A stretch of DNA of 50,772 nt from Alkalibacterium iburiense (GTDB taxonomy: Bacteria > Bacillota > Bacilli > Lactobacillales > Carnobacteriaceae_A). Positions 9,005 to 17,696 of this stretch are shown here, piece by piece (the stretch's first letter is position 1; the number at the start of each line of letters is the position of its first letter). The notes beneath the pieces were generated by a model. That model was not told the DNA's origin and did no database searches. It was given only the letters and a program-made list of their open reading frames with translations. A program made the position numbers and the translations under genes. Location: the NCBI RefSeq assembly GCF_039521845.1, contig NZ_BAAACW010000103.1, positions 1 to 50,772 of the forward strand. The letters are read 5' to 3'.

Positions 9005-10638
9005 GTGTATACTGAACAATTATAAAACAATGTCATTCCAACATTTACTTCTGTTTTTTGGTATCCTAAGTGCAAGGCTTTTTAATCATTTAGTGATAAA
9101 ACCGTGCACTTTTACATAGGGAAGGCGATGAATATGTACAAAAAACGTCCACACACGCAACTGACATTTGATGGCTTTAACCAACCATTAGGTCTCACCA
9201 TGAATCCAGAGAACCGTTGGGTTCAAAAAGCGAGCCTCCTACCTTGGGAAGAGCTGGAAGAAGAATATGCCTCATTATTCAAAAGTGAAAAAGGCAATGT
9301 TGCCAAACCTTTCCGCATGGCGTTTGGTTCCCTGTTGATTCAGAAGGAATACGACTATTCTGATGAAGAATTGGTTCTTCAAATTCAAGAAAATCCCTAC
9401 CTGCAGTACTTCATTGGTCTGCCTGGTTATCAAGATGAAAAGCCATTCGATTCCTCGAGTTTGGTTCATTTCCGCAAGCGATTAACCGCAGAGAAATTGG
9501 CTCATATCAACGAACGCCTCCTGGCCTTCCACGAAGAAAACGATGATGATGACGACGGTAATCAAAGTGATACTCTTTCGGATGGTGACTCTGAGAGCCA
9601 ACAAAAGACTCAAGGAGAAGACGAGACGCCTTCAAACAAAGGCACCTTAATGATTGATGCCACGTGTGCGCCTTCTTATATCAAGTTTCCCCAAGATATC
9701 GTCTTATTGAATGACGCCCGCCTTCATGCAGAAAAAATCGTGGACGACCTGTGTGAAACGTATGGATCACCTAAGCCACGTATGTATCGCCGCAAAGCCC
9801 GCAAAGATTACTTGAGAATCGCTAAGAAGAAAAAGAAATCGAAAAAAATCGAAAAAAATCATTCGTGCCGCCATCCGGAAGCAATTAGGCTATGTGAAGC
9901 GAGATATCCGTTACATAGAACACCTTCAAGAACAGGGCGCTGTATTAACGGAAGAACAGGCCATCCGCTTCTATATCATCCAACGTATCTTTGAACAACA
10001 GGACTACATGTATCAAAACAAAACCCACAGTGTTCCGAATCGGATTGTCAGTTTCAGTCAACCCTATCTTCGTCCTATCGTGCGTGGAAAAGCCAAAACA
10101 CCCACTGAGTTTGGAGCGAAGGTAGACATCAGCCAAGCGGCTGGGTTCCTTCGTATTGAACGGCTGTCGTTTGAAGCATTTAATGAATCTGTAGATTTAA
10201 TCCCAGCGGTAGAACGGTATAAAGAGCGTACGGGTCATTATCCGGAGCGTGTTCTGGTAGATCAAATTTACCGAACGCGTGAGAACCGAGCGTTTTGTAA
10301 GAAGCATACTATCCGTCTTTCCGGTCCGAAGTTAGGAAGACCAAAAAAAGATCAAACAGTGGATAAACAAGTGGAAAGTCAAGATAATCGTGACCGCATC
10401 CAAATCGAACGAGAATTCAGCCTTGCCAAAAGATGCCATGGCTTGGGCTTGATTCGCACACGGTTAGCTACGACAACCTTAACATCGATCGCTTTATCGA
10501 TCGTTTCTTTGAATCTGTCCAAAATTCAAAGGGACTTTCTTTGCGCCATTTTTCGAGAGGTCTTTTTAGCTCCAATAGAACTTTTTTATCAGTCCGAAGC
10601 CAGCTCTTTTGAAAAATTATCGTTTGTTCAGTAGACAC
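9005..10638 (+). mobile_element. IS5/IS1182-like insertion sequence inside the ATPase gene
   Basis: A 1634-bp element with precise ends. The terminal inverted repeats are GTGTATACTGAACAA at the left and GTGTCTACTGAACAA read inward from the right (one mismatch in 15). A 6-bp direct duplication, TACTTA, flanks it. It carries one transposase gene in two overlapping frames. The clean duplication and intact flanking codons show a simple transposition event and allow exact reconstruction of the target gene. Confidence 0.93.
9134..10634 (+). pseudogene. IS5/IS1182-like transposase, frameshifted
   Basis: The first part begins MYKKRPHTQLTFDGFNQPLG, has an InsH-type N-terminal domain, an acidic insert with a DDDDD run, and the first catalytic Asp in LMIDATCAPS. 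The second part (open from 9894) carries RVLVDQIYRTRENR and the Glu region QIEREFSLAKRCHGLG. The two parts join only if the frame moves by +1 near an A7 run at 9852-9858. A run of A6 would give one open reading frame reading IEKIIRAAIRKQL. This is not the usual -1 programmed shift, so I read it as a one-base insertion or a sequencing error. AGGGAAGG at 9118-9125 supports ATG 9134. Confidence 0.8.
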
Positions 10639-10644
10639 TACTTA
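10639..10644. repeat. Target site duplication, right copy (TACTTA)
   Basis: Second copy of the 6-bp duplication, directly after the right end of the insertion sequence. Confidence 0.9.
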
Positions 10645-10802
10645 ATAAACCTAAAGAAGAATTTGGAGCAACTGTGGTTGTAATCACACATAATAGAGCC
10701 ATTGCACCAATGGCTAATCGAGTCATTGATATTAATAACGCCAAAGTGAGAGATGTTATGATCAATGAGAACCCAGAGACTGTAAAAAATATCGAATGGT
10801 AA
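10645..10802 (+). pseudogene. ABC transporter ATPase, 3' part
   Basis: In frame with the 5' part at 8452-9004 once the insertion is removed. It reads NKPKEEFGATVVVITHNRAI, includes the H-loop His in ITHN and ends at the stop at 10800-10802. It has no start or ribosome-binding site of its own. The permease gene follows 27 bases later. Confidence 0.9.
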
Positions 10803-10829
10803 GATGATATATAGAAAAGAGGTGTTCTA

Positions 10830-13816
10830 GTGAAGTATAAAGCACATTGGAAAGATATTATGAGAGAAATTCTTCGAACTAAGACACGGTTTCTCTCTAT
10901 TTTTGCGATTATATTAATAGGGGTCGCTTTTTATGCTGGTTTAAGTGCGACAGGTCCCGTTATGGTTCAAACAGCTGATGACTATTATCAAGACCAGCAC
11001 TTAGCCGACGCACATGTTTTTTCAACGATGGGATTAGAAGAAGAGGATAGAGAACTTCTATCCTCAGTAGAGAATGCATCAGTTGAGTCTCTCTATCGTT
11101 CAGATGTTGTTTTTGAAGAAACAGCTATGACTGCTCGTTTATTCAGCATGAATCCTGCAAGTGATTCGGAAATAAATGAATACGTGGTGGTAGAAGGAAG
11201 GTTACCAGAAACCACCGGTGAAATAGCTTTAGACAATACTGCTAATTTTGTTGAAGAATATGCTATTGGGGATACCATAGAAATTGATACTGGAACACCT
11301 GATGCATTTGAAGAAAATTTTAACCAAACGACCTTTGAAGTAACAGGATTTGTCAATCATCCTATGTTTATTGAACGGGTCAACAGAGGGAATACACAGA
11401 TTGGTACAGGGACTTTATCTGGTTTTGGAGTTATTCTCGAAGAGGATTTTGATTTGGAAGTGTATACAGATGCCTTTATTCGGCTAGATGAGTCCGAAGA
11501 ATTAGAGGCCTACTCTGAGGAGTATGAAGCCGCTGTTTCAGAGCTTTCAAATGAAATAGAAGCCTTACTTGCCGATAGACCTTCTGAGCGTTATGACGCA
11601 TTATATCAAGAGATTGATGATGAAATCCAAGAAGGCTACCAAGAAATAGAAGAGGCTCAACAAGAGTTATCAGATGCTGAAGCTCAGTTAACTGAAGCCC
11701 GAGAAGATATGGAAGAGGGCTATAATCAGTACGAAGAAGGATTGGAAGAATTAAGCAATCAGGAAGCTTCAGCTAGGCAGGAAATCGCTAATCAAAAAAG
11801 TGCATTGGAAGCTGCACTGGTCGATGTAAACGAGGCAAGACAGCAATTGGAAGCAGCACCCATTGAGGATCCAGCAGCATCAGCAGAAATAGAAGCTCAA
11901 GCACAGGAAATAGAAGCGGGATTGCAACAATTAAACCAAGCAGAAGCAGAATTGAATGCTGAAATAGAAGCTGGAAGAAATGAATTAGAAGCAGTCCGTG
12001 TGGAATTAGAAGAGGCTGAACAGGAACTAGCAGAAGCAAAAGCTGAATTTGAAGAAGAAAGAATCGCTGCTGAAGAAGAGATAGAAGAAGGATTGCAAGA
12101 TTTAGAGGAAGCAGAAACGGAATTAGCAGATTTGGAAGAACCAGAATATTTTGTGGAAGATAGATCCTCTTTCCCAGGTTATAGTGAGTTTGAAGATAAT
12201 GCCCAACGTATAAATAATATCGCACGCATATTCCCAGTCTTCTTCTTTTTATTAGCTGCTTTAATATCCTTAACGACGATGACAAGAATGGTTGATGAAG
12301 AGCGTAATCAAATTGGAACTTTAAAAGCCTTAGGGTACAGCAACTTTCCCATTGCCATGAAATACTTGGTCTATGCTTTCGTAGCGACCTTTACTGGAAG
12401 TGTGATTGGTCTATTCTTGGGATACTGGTTATTCCCTACAGTCATTATGGATGCTTACAGTTCATTGTATAATTTACCATCAGCGAATACTCAGTTCTAC
12501 TGGAGTTACGCCATAATAGCAACAATAGGTGCCTTACTTGCCACAAGTTTATCGACATTTATATCTGTTCGCCTATCCCTTAGAAGTAATGCGGCCACAT
12601 TGCTTAGACCAAAAGCACCTAAAAAAGGTAAACGTATTTTCTTAGAGTATATGCCCTTTATTTGGAATCGATTCTCATTCACTCAAAAAGTGGCATCGCG
12701 AAATCTCTTCCGATATAAACGTCGCATGCTCATGACCATATTTGGTATAGCTGGAGGCACGGCTTTACTTCTAACTGGTTTTGGTTTGTCAGATTCGATA
12801 TCAGACATTGGAGACATTCAGTTTGGTGAGATTAATTTGTATCAAGCTATTGTATCTGAAAACACCAATGCCTCTGAAGCTCAAGTAGAATCATTGGAAC
12901 AAACACTTTCTGATATCCCTGAGTTGGATGACACCATGCAGGCAAGAATGGAAACAGGAGAAGCTCATACAGGAGGGGAAGGACAGAATATTAACTTGCT
13001 CGTTCCATCCGATACTGAACACATGGAGGACTTTGTCGTTCTAAGAGATTTGGATGATGAAGAACGCATCCACGAGTTACCCGTGGATCAGGCAATCATT
13101 ACAGATAAATTATCTGAATTACTCGATGTGTCTGAGGGAGATACTATCGAAATTGACTTGAATGATACGGAAAACTTTGAAGTGGAAGTAGCCGAAATTG
13201 TAGAACACTATACTCAACACTATATTTATCTTTCTCCTCAGTTATATGAGACTCAAACAGGTCAAGATCTTGTCTTAAATACCCGACTACTCAAGTATGA
13301 TGAAGAAGAGGTAGATGACGATGAGTTAGGCCAAATTCTAACGGATGAAGAGGCCGTTCAAGGCGTCAGTTTTGTTACGGAAGTAGAGAGTGCTTTCCAG
13401 GATAGTATGGATAGTTTAGATGTCGTGACAATCGTTCTCACTGTTTCTGCCGCCTCTCTCGCCTTTGTTGTGTTATATAACCTAACCAATATTAATGTGT
13501 CTGAACGTATTAGAGAATTATCAACCATCAAAGTATTAGGTTTCTTTGACAAAGAGGTAACGATGTATGTATACCGGGAAAACTTTGTGTTGACTATTAT
13601 GGGAATCCTTGCTGGTTTTATTTAGGATTATTCTTGCATCGATTTGTCTTGCAGACAGCTGAGCTTGATATTTTGCGTTTTTCACGAGAAATAAATTCCC
13701 TTAGTTTTCTGTATACCTTCTTACTCATGTTTTTATTCTCCAGCTTAGTCATGCTTGTCATGCACTTCAAATTAAAGCGGATTGACATGGTAGAAGCTCT
13801 CAAAACACAAGATTAA
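10830..13816 (+). pseudogene. FtsX/MacB-like ABC permease with coiled coil, frameshifted
   Basis: A large permease of about 995 residues if intact. Helix 1 (FLSIFAIILIGVAFYAGL) leads to an extracellular domain. A very Glu/Ala/Gln-rich coiled coil of roughly 190 residues (about 245-445) follows, then a first FtsX membrane block, a second extracellular domain and a second FtsX block. Translation starts at GTG 10830 after AGAGGTG and stops early at 13623-13625. The frame continues in -1 as LFLHRFVLQTAELDI to 13816. Restoring one T in the T run near 13620 gives AGFILGLFLHRF. The lesion removes the last 64 or so residues, including the final membrane helix. With the IS in its ATPase gene, the transporter is doubly inactivated. 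Confidence 0.88.
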
Positions 13817-13818
13817 TG

Positions 13819-13856
13819 AATAAAGCAGGTGAATACTCGATTCCCTGCTTTATTTT
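13819..13856 (+). terminator. Rho-independent terminator after ABC operon
   Basis: Perfect stem AATAAAGCAGG / CCTGCTTTATT followed by TT, two bases after the end of the ancestral permease frame. Confidence 0.85.
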
Positions 13857-13903
13857 GGTAAAATAGACTCACATATGAAGAATGAAAGAAAGAAGGTGAG
13901 TGA

Positions 13904-14254
13904 ATGGATGGATTTACTGAAGCTCGTCATTTAGACGAAGTCAGAGAACATATAGAAAAGGAGACATTGGCTTTAGTTTATGTATATGGAGAAACATGCT
14001 CCGTCTGTCATGCCGTTATGCCTCAAATAAAACCGGTGATAGAGCAGTTTGAATCCATTGTACCCATGCAAATAGATAGCGAAAGATTTCCAGAGGTGTC
14101 AGGGGAATGGACCATTTTTACTGTTCCTGTCATCTTGCTATTTCTAAATGGCAAAGAAATTCTTCGTAAAGCTCGATTCATTGAAAAACGTGAACTAGAT
14201 ACTCAATTGACGAAAATAGTCTATGCCTTACAATCGGAAGAGGAGGAAAGGTAA
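13904..14254 (+). CDS. Thioredoxin-like protein
   Basis: A 116-aa single-domain thioredoxin fold. The redox motif is C-S-V-C in YGETCSVCHAVMP, and the cis-proline loop is FTVPVILLF. The active site differs from the CGPC of bulk thioredoxin and resembles the YtpP/YdbP group of small accessory thioredoxins. It has no signal peptide, so it is cytoplasmic. AAGAAGGTGAG precedes ATG 13904. Its stop (14252-14254) abuts the ATG of the next gene, so the two are translationally coupled and may work together, though no shared pathway can be named. Confidence 0.82.
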   Translation: MDGFTEARHLDEVREHIEKETLALVYVYGETCSVCHAVMPQIKPVIEQFESIVPMQIDSERFPEVSGEWTIFTVPVILLFLNGKEILRKARFIEKRELDTQLTKIVYALQSEEEER

Positions 14255-15145
14255 ATGAAGCGTATTTTGGATTGCTATGCCAGTGATTTTAAACAAATGA
14301 ACTCAAAGGAATTAAAACAATCTATTCTTGCCAGTGAAGGCAGAACAGTGCTTTCTGAAAATATCGTAACGGGGGCAGCGGCGGACGGATTGACAAATAG
14401 TGAAGTAGCACGAGCAGCAGGGGCTGATTTAATCCTATTAAATGCTCTGGATGTGTATGAGTTATATATCAATGGTCTGGATAAAACCGATCAACCGATT
14501 CAAAGATTGAAAGAGATGCTTGGTCGTCCGATTGGTGTGAATTTGGAACCCATAGATGTAGATGCCGATTTTAATGAAAGTCGTTTGTCTATTTCTAAAG
14601 GACGAGTCGCTTCAACGGACACCTTTCAAAGAGCTGAGGAGCTTGGCTTTGATTTTGTCTGTTTAACAGGAAACCCTAAAACAGGAGTGACAAATAATGA
14701 GTTGATTCATGCGGTTCAATTAGCAAAAGTCCAGTTTAGTGGTTTAGTGATGGCAGGTAAAATGCACCAGTCGGGTGTAGCGGAAGAAGTGATGTCAGTT
14801 AATGTGGCTGAAGAACTAATAGAAGCAGGAGTGGATGTTATCCTTATGCCTGCAGTAGGGACCGTTCCAGGTGTGAATGAAGAGACCAGTAAACACATTG
14901 TTCGACTGGCGAAGAAGTCAGGCGTCTTGACTATGGCTTCTATTGGAACGAGTCAGGAAAGTGCGGATTCTGCCACCATCCGTCAAATAGGATTAATGAG
15001 CAAAATGATTGGCTTTGATATTCATCATATAGGAGATGCGGGATACGCAGGGATTGCTCCTTACGAAAACATTATCGAATTATCTAAAACCATCAGAGGC
15101 AACCGTCATACTTTAAGACGTATGGCTGATTCAGTTAATCGATAG
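14255..15145 (+). CDS. TIM-barrel protein of unknown function (DUF7916-like)
   Basis: A 296-aa protein. Alternating beta strands and helices (GADLILLNALDVYEL, GFDFVCLTGNPKTGV, AGVDVILMPAVGTVPG, GFDIHHIGDAGYAGI) suggest a beta/alpha barrel resembling the PEP-mutase/isocitrate-lyase superfamily. I place it in the family now called DUF7916 from memory. No catalytic residues can be assigned with confidence. It starts immediately after the thioredoxin-like gene stop, with GAGGAAAGG as ribosome-binding site. The pairing with a redox protein is suggestive but not diagnostic. Confidence 0.6.
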   Translation: MKRILDCYASDFKQMNSKELKQSILASEGRTVLSENIVTGAAADGLTNSEVARAAGADLILLNALDVYELYINGLDKTDQPIQRLKEMLGRPIGVNLEPIDVDADFNESRLSISKGRVASTDTFQRAEELGFDFVCLTGNPKTGVTNNELIHAVQLAKVQFSGLVMAGKMHQSGVAEEVMSVNVAEELIEAGVDVILMPAVGTVPGVNEETSKHIVRLAKKSGVLTMASIGTSQESADSATIRQIGLMSKMIGFDIHHIGDAGYAGIAPYENIIELSKTIRGNRHTLRRMADSVNR

Positions 15146-15190
15146 CCATTACAGATTAAAGTAGGATCATATTAATTTGAGAATATGTTT

Positions 15191-15224
15191 AAAGGGCTGT
15201 ATCCTTCGATAAATACAGCCCTTT
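15191..15224. terminator. Shared terminator between convergent genes
   Basis: The 12-bp perfect stem AAAGGGCTGTAT / ATACAGCCCTTT lies between the convergent TIM-barrel and oxidoreductase genes. Short T runs on each side suggest it serves both strands. Confidence 0.75.
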
Positions 15225-15237
15225 AAATAAAGTGGTT

Positions 15238-16206
15238 TTATTCAGGAAGCCAATCCATTCCCCATTCTTTAGCTGCCCAATCCATCAGGTCGACAACATC
15301 TTTAGTTAATTGAAGAGAAGTGAAATCATCTCCTGTCAGAAGTGTTCGAGACAGGTTTTCAACTTCATAGTTCAAAGCCTGATTTGTATCGCCTGCTTCA
15401 ATGGTTTCGATACTTCCATCTGAATAGGTCACCGTGGCTCTATCCGCTCTTGGGTAATCGTCGATGGTTATAAAAGCCTGTTCACAAATTATGAGCCCTT
15501 GTTTTGGCATTTTAGAACGGAAAGCAATGGAAACAGTACTTATTTCTCCTTGCTCATTCTGTAATAGTATACTGCTTTTTTCATCCACTCCAGTATTAAA
15601 TAGGGTTCCCATTGTCTGACGCTGGGTAGGCTGACTGGATAAGAAGTAGCGTGCAAAAGCAAGAGCGTATACACCAATGTCGAACAGCGCTCCTCCTCCT
15701 AACTCTGGATTAAAGAACCGATTACTTGGATCGGCTTCTTTTAAGCTACCAAAAAGGGCATGAACCATTTTTAACTCACCGTATTCTCCGCCAGTTACTT
15801 TTTCTTTAATTGTTTTCATTAGTGGCATATGGTAAATCGTCATGGCTTCGGCTACAATCAGCTCTTTTTTCGAAGCAAGTTCAAGGACCTCATCTAGTTC
15901 TTTTTTTGTCAAAGTTATGGCTTTTTCGCAAAGAACATGTTTTCCAGCCTTTAAAAGCATCAGCATGTTTTCTTTGTGTAAATTATTTGGTGTAGCTAAG
16001 TAAACAATGTCAATATCTGGATCAAAGGCGAGCTGTTCATAGCTGCCATATGCTTTAGGTACCGCGTATTTTTGAGCAAACTCAAATGCTTTTTGTGTTG
16101 TTCGAGAAGCAACAGCCACTAATTCAGCCTGTTCAGAGTGGAAGGTAGAAGCGAAATGATGAGCGATGCTGCCGAGACCGATAATGCCCCATTTAATTTT
16201 TGTCAT
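15238..16206 (-). CDS. Gfo/Idh/MocA-family NAD(P)-dependent oxidoreductase
   Basis: A 322-aa dehydrogenase. The N-terminal Rossmann fold has IGLGSIAHHF, the cofactor and substrate loop includes YLATPNNLHKEN, and the catalytic Lys lies in GKHVLCEKAITLT. The C-terminal domain has the family's GGGALFDIGVYAL segment. The usual EKP reads EKA here, which occurs in the trans-dihydrodiol/sugar dehydrogenase branch. The substrate is probably a cyclic polyol, sugar or related compound, but cannot be named. It is a lone gene on the minus strand with no linked transporter or sugar operon. Confidence 0.85.
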   Translation of the reverse strand: MTKIKWGIIGLGSIAHHFASTFHSEQAELVAVASRTTQKAFEFAQKYAVPKAYGSYEQLAFDPDIDIVYLATPNNLHKENMLMLLKAGKHVLCEKAITLTKKELDEVLELASKKELIVAEAMTIYHMPLMKTIKEKVTGGEYGELKMVHALFGSLKEADPSNRFFNPELGGGALFDIGVYALAFARYFLSSQPTQRQTMGTLFNTGVDEKSSILLQNEQGEISTVSIAFRSKMPKQGLIICEQAFITIDDYPRADRATVTYSDGSIETIEAGDTNQALNYEVENLSRTLLTGDDFTSLQLTKDVVDLMDWAAKEWGMDWLPE

Positions 16207-16313
16207 TTTTTACCCAACTTTCATTCATGTATTTACTTCGTAGTATACCAAAAACGAACAGGTAACACAGACTATATAAATACGGTTAGTCTCTATCGAG
16301 ACAGAATAACTTA

Positions 16314-16322
16314 TGGTAGAAT
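16314..16322 (+). promoter_or_regulatory. Possible extended -10 promoter for the glucosaminidase gene
   Basis: TGGTAGAAT is an extended -10 (TGnTAnAAT form) located 55 bases before the proposed start. No good -35 is visible. Confidence 0.35.
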
Positions 16323-16376
16323 AAAAATTAAAGTAAGGACAGGTTGAGACACACCTAATGGATAGGAGGGATTACT

Positions 16377-16967
16377 CTGGCAAAGCGAAAAAATATAAGA
16401 CAAAAAGGGTACTCTCTTTTAAAAAAAGCCGGATTACTTTTTATAGTGTTTCTAGGAACATTATTTGTTTTAAGTTCCAAAATAGAAGAGAGAGCAGAGG
16501 AAGTAAAGATAGAATCCAATGCGGAATTTATAGAAGAAGTGGCTCGCCATGCCGTCCCTTTAAAAGAAGAGTATGGCATTTTGCCCAGTGTGACGATTGC
16601 ACAGGCTATATTAGAATCGAATTGGGGTAAAAGCAGTCTGTCACGACAAGAAAATAATTATTTTGGAATAAAAGGAAACAGTGAACACAGAAAATATGCC
16701 ACATTGGAGTATGAAGACGAGTGGAAGGAAATCCATGCATCCTTTAGAAGTTATCCCTCTTTAAAAGCTTCTGTAGAAGACTATGCGAAGCTGCTAGCCT
16801 ACGGAACAGACTGGAATCCTGAACTCTACCACCCTGTGATTGAAGCGCAAACTCCTTCAGAAGCAGCTTATGCCTTACAAAAGGCCGGTTATGCGACTGA
16901 TCCCGATTATCCGGAAAAAATAATTAACATAGTCGAGACATACGGCTTAGAAAAATATGATGAATAG
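16377..16967 (+). CDS. Membrane-anchored N-acetylglucosaminidase, apparent CTG start
   Basis: A 196-aa peptidoglycan hydrolase of the glucosaminidase/FlgJ-LytG type. A basic N terminus (AKRKNIRQKGYSLLKKAG) and one helix (LLFIVFLGTLFVLSS) anchor it outside the membrane. The catalytic domain spans about 55-190, with the general-acid Glu in TIAQAILESNWGKS and the YFGIKG segment. The start is inferred as CTG 16377: AGGAGGG ends six bases upstream, and the full basic-plus-hydrophobic anchor is only encoded from there. The next in-frame start, GTG 16446, lies inside the helix and has no ribosome-binding site. It is followed by a TIM-barrel gene and a PBP, in line with cell-wall work. Confidence 0.8.
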   Translation: MAKRKNIRQKGYSLLKKAGLLFIVFLGTLFVLSSKIEERAEEVKIESNAEFIEEVARHAVPLKEEYGILPSVTIAQAILESNWGKSSLSRQENNYFGIKGNSEHRKYATLEYEDEWKEIHASFRSYPSLKASVEDYAKLLAYGTDWNPELYHPVIEAQTPSEAAYALQKAGYATDPDYPEKIINIVETYGLEKYDE

Positions 16968-16982
16968 TAAAGAGGTGTCTGA

Positions 16983-17669
16983 ATGACAAAGAGAAAATAC
17001 CCACATGTACAAACAGATTTATATAAAGGCTACGTTGCTGTACCTGAGATAATTAGAAAATCCAGTGGAATAGTTATTAACGGAAAGCGATTCAAAGCCT
17101 TTTTATTTACAACTGATATCGCTTTAATTATGAACAATGATGCAGACGGAATAATGGCTGTCTATCCATTTACTCCCCATCCTGCTATTATTAAAGCCAT
17201 TACAGATGTATCCACCATACCTGTTATGGCCGGTATAGCTGGAGGAAAAACTCAGGGCATTCGGTCTGCTAATATGGCTCTTTTTGCTGAATCACACGGA
17301 TGTAGAGCTGTGGTTATTAACTCTCCGACTCCTGTCGACACCATTGAAAAAATTAACGAAATGATTGATATTCCAATAATATTAACGGTTGTCTCTGAGT
17401 ATTCTGATATTGAAACTAAAATAAAAGCAGGTGTAGATATTATTAATATTTCAGGGGCTGGTGAAACAAGTAAAATAGTCCGTAAATATAGAGAGAAATA
17501 TCCGGATTTACCGATTATTGCAACAGGTGGCCCAACAAATGAAAGTATCATGGAGACCATCGAAGCAGGAGCTAATGCCATAACCTACACTCCACCGTCA
17601 AATGGAGAATTGTTTAGCCGGAAAATGATGGATTATAGAGAATTAGAAAAAGAACGATTCAATGAATAA
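16983..17669 (+). CDS. Small TIM-barrel protein of unknown function
   Basis: A 228-aa single-domain beta/alpha barrel. Strand-ending motifs include DGIMAVYPFTPHP, IPVMAGIAGGKTQG, CRAVVINSPTPVDT, AGVDIINISGAGETS and PIIATGGPTNESI. The late ATGGPTNES loop looks like the phosphate-binding region of ThiE/ThiG/TrpF-type barrels, so a phosphorylated ligand is likely. I do not recognise a characterised member. AGAGGTG precedes ATG 16983, 15 bases after the glucosaminidase gene, and the PBP gene follows 27 bases later. The three are probably cotranscribed. Confidence 0.6.
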   Translation: MTKRKYPHVQTDLYKGYVAVPEIIRKSSGIVINGKRFKAFLFTTDIALIMNNDADGIMAVYPFTPHPAIIKAITDVSTIPVMAGIAGGKTQGIRSANMALFAESHGCRAVVINSPTPVDTIEKINEMIDIPIILTVVSEYSDIETKIKAGVDIINISGAGETSKIVRKYREKYPDLPIIATGGPTNESIMETIEAGANAITYTPPSNGELFSRKMMDYRELEKERFNE

Positions 17670-17696
17670 TCTGATTATTTTAAAGGAGCTGTTGAG

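Noticed and set aside
9841..9870. Programmed -1 frameshift for the IS5/IS1182-like transposase
   Set aside because: The frame change needed is +1 (or -2), not -1, so the usual A-run slippage does not produce the fusion.
11788..12285. 165-residue Leu-rich open frame on the minus strand
   Set aside because: It is the antisense shadow of the Glu/Ala coiled coil in the permease gene. The Leu richness comes from complemented GAA/GCA/CAA codons, and there is no ribosome-binding site.
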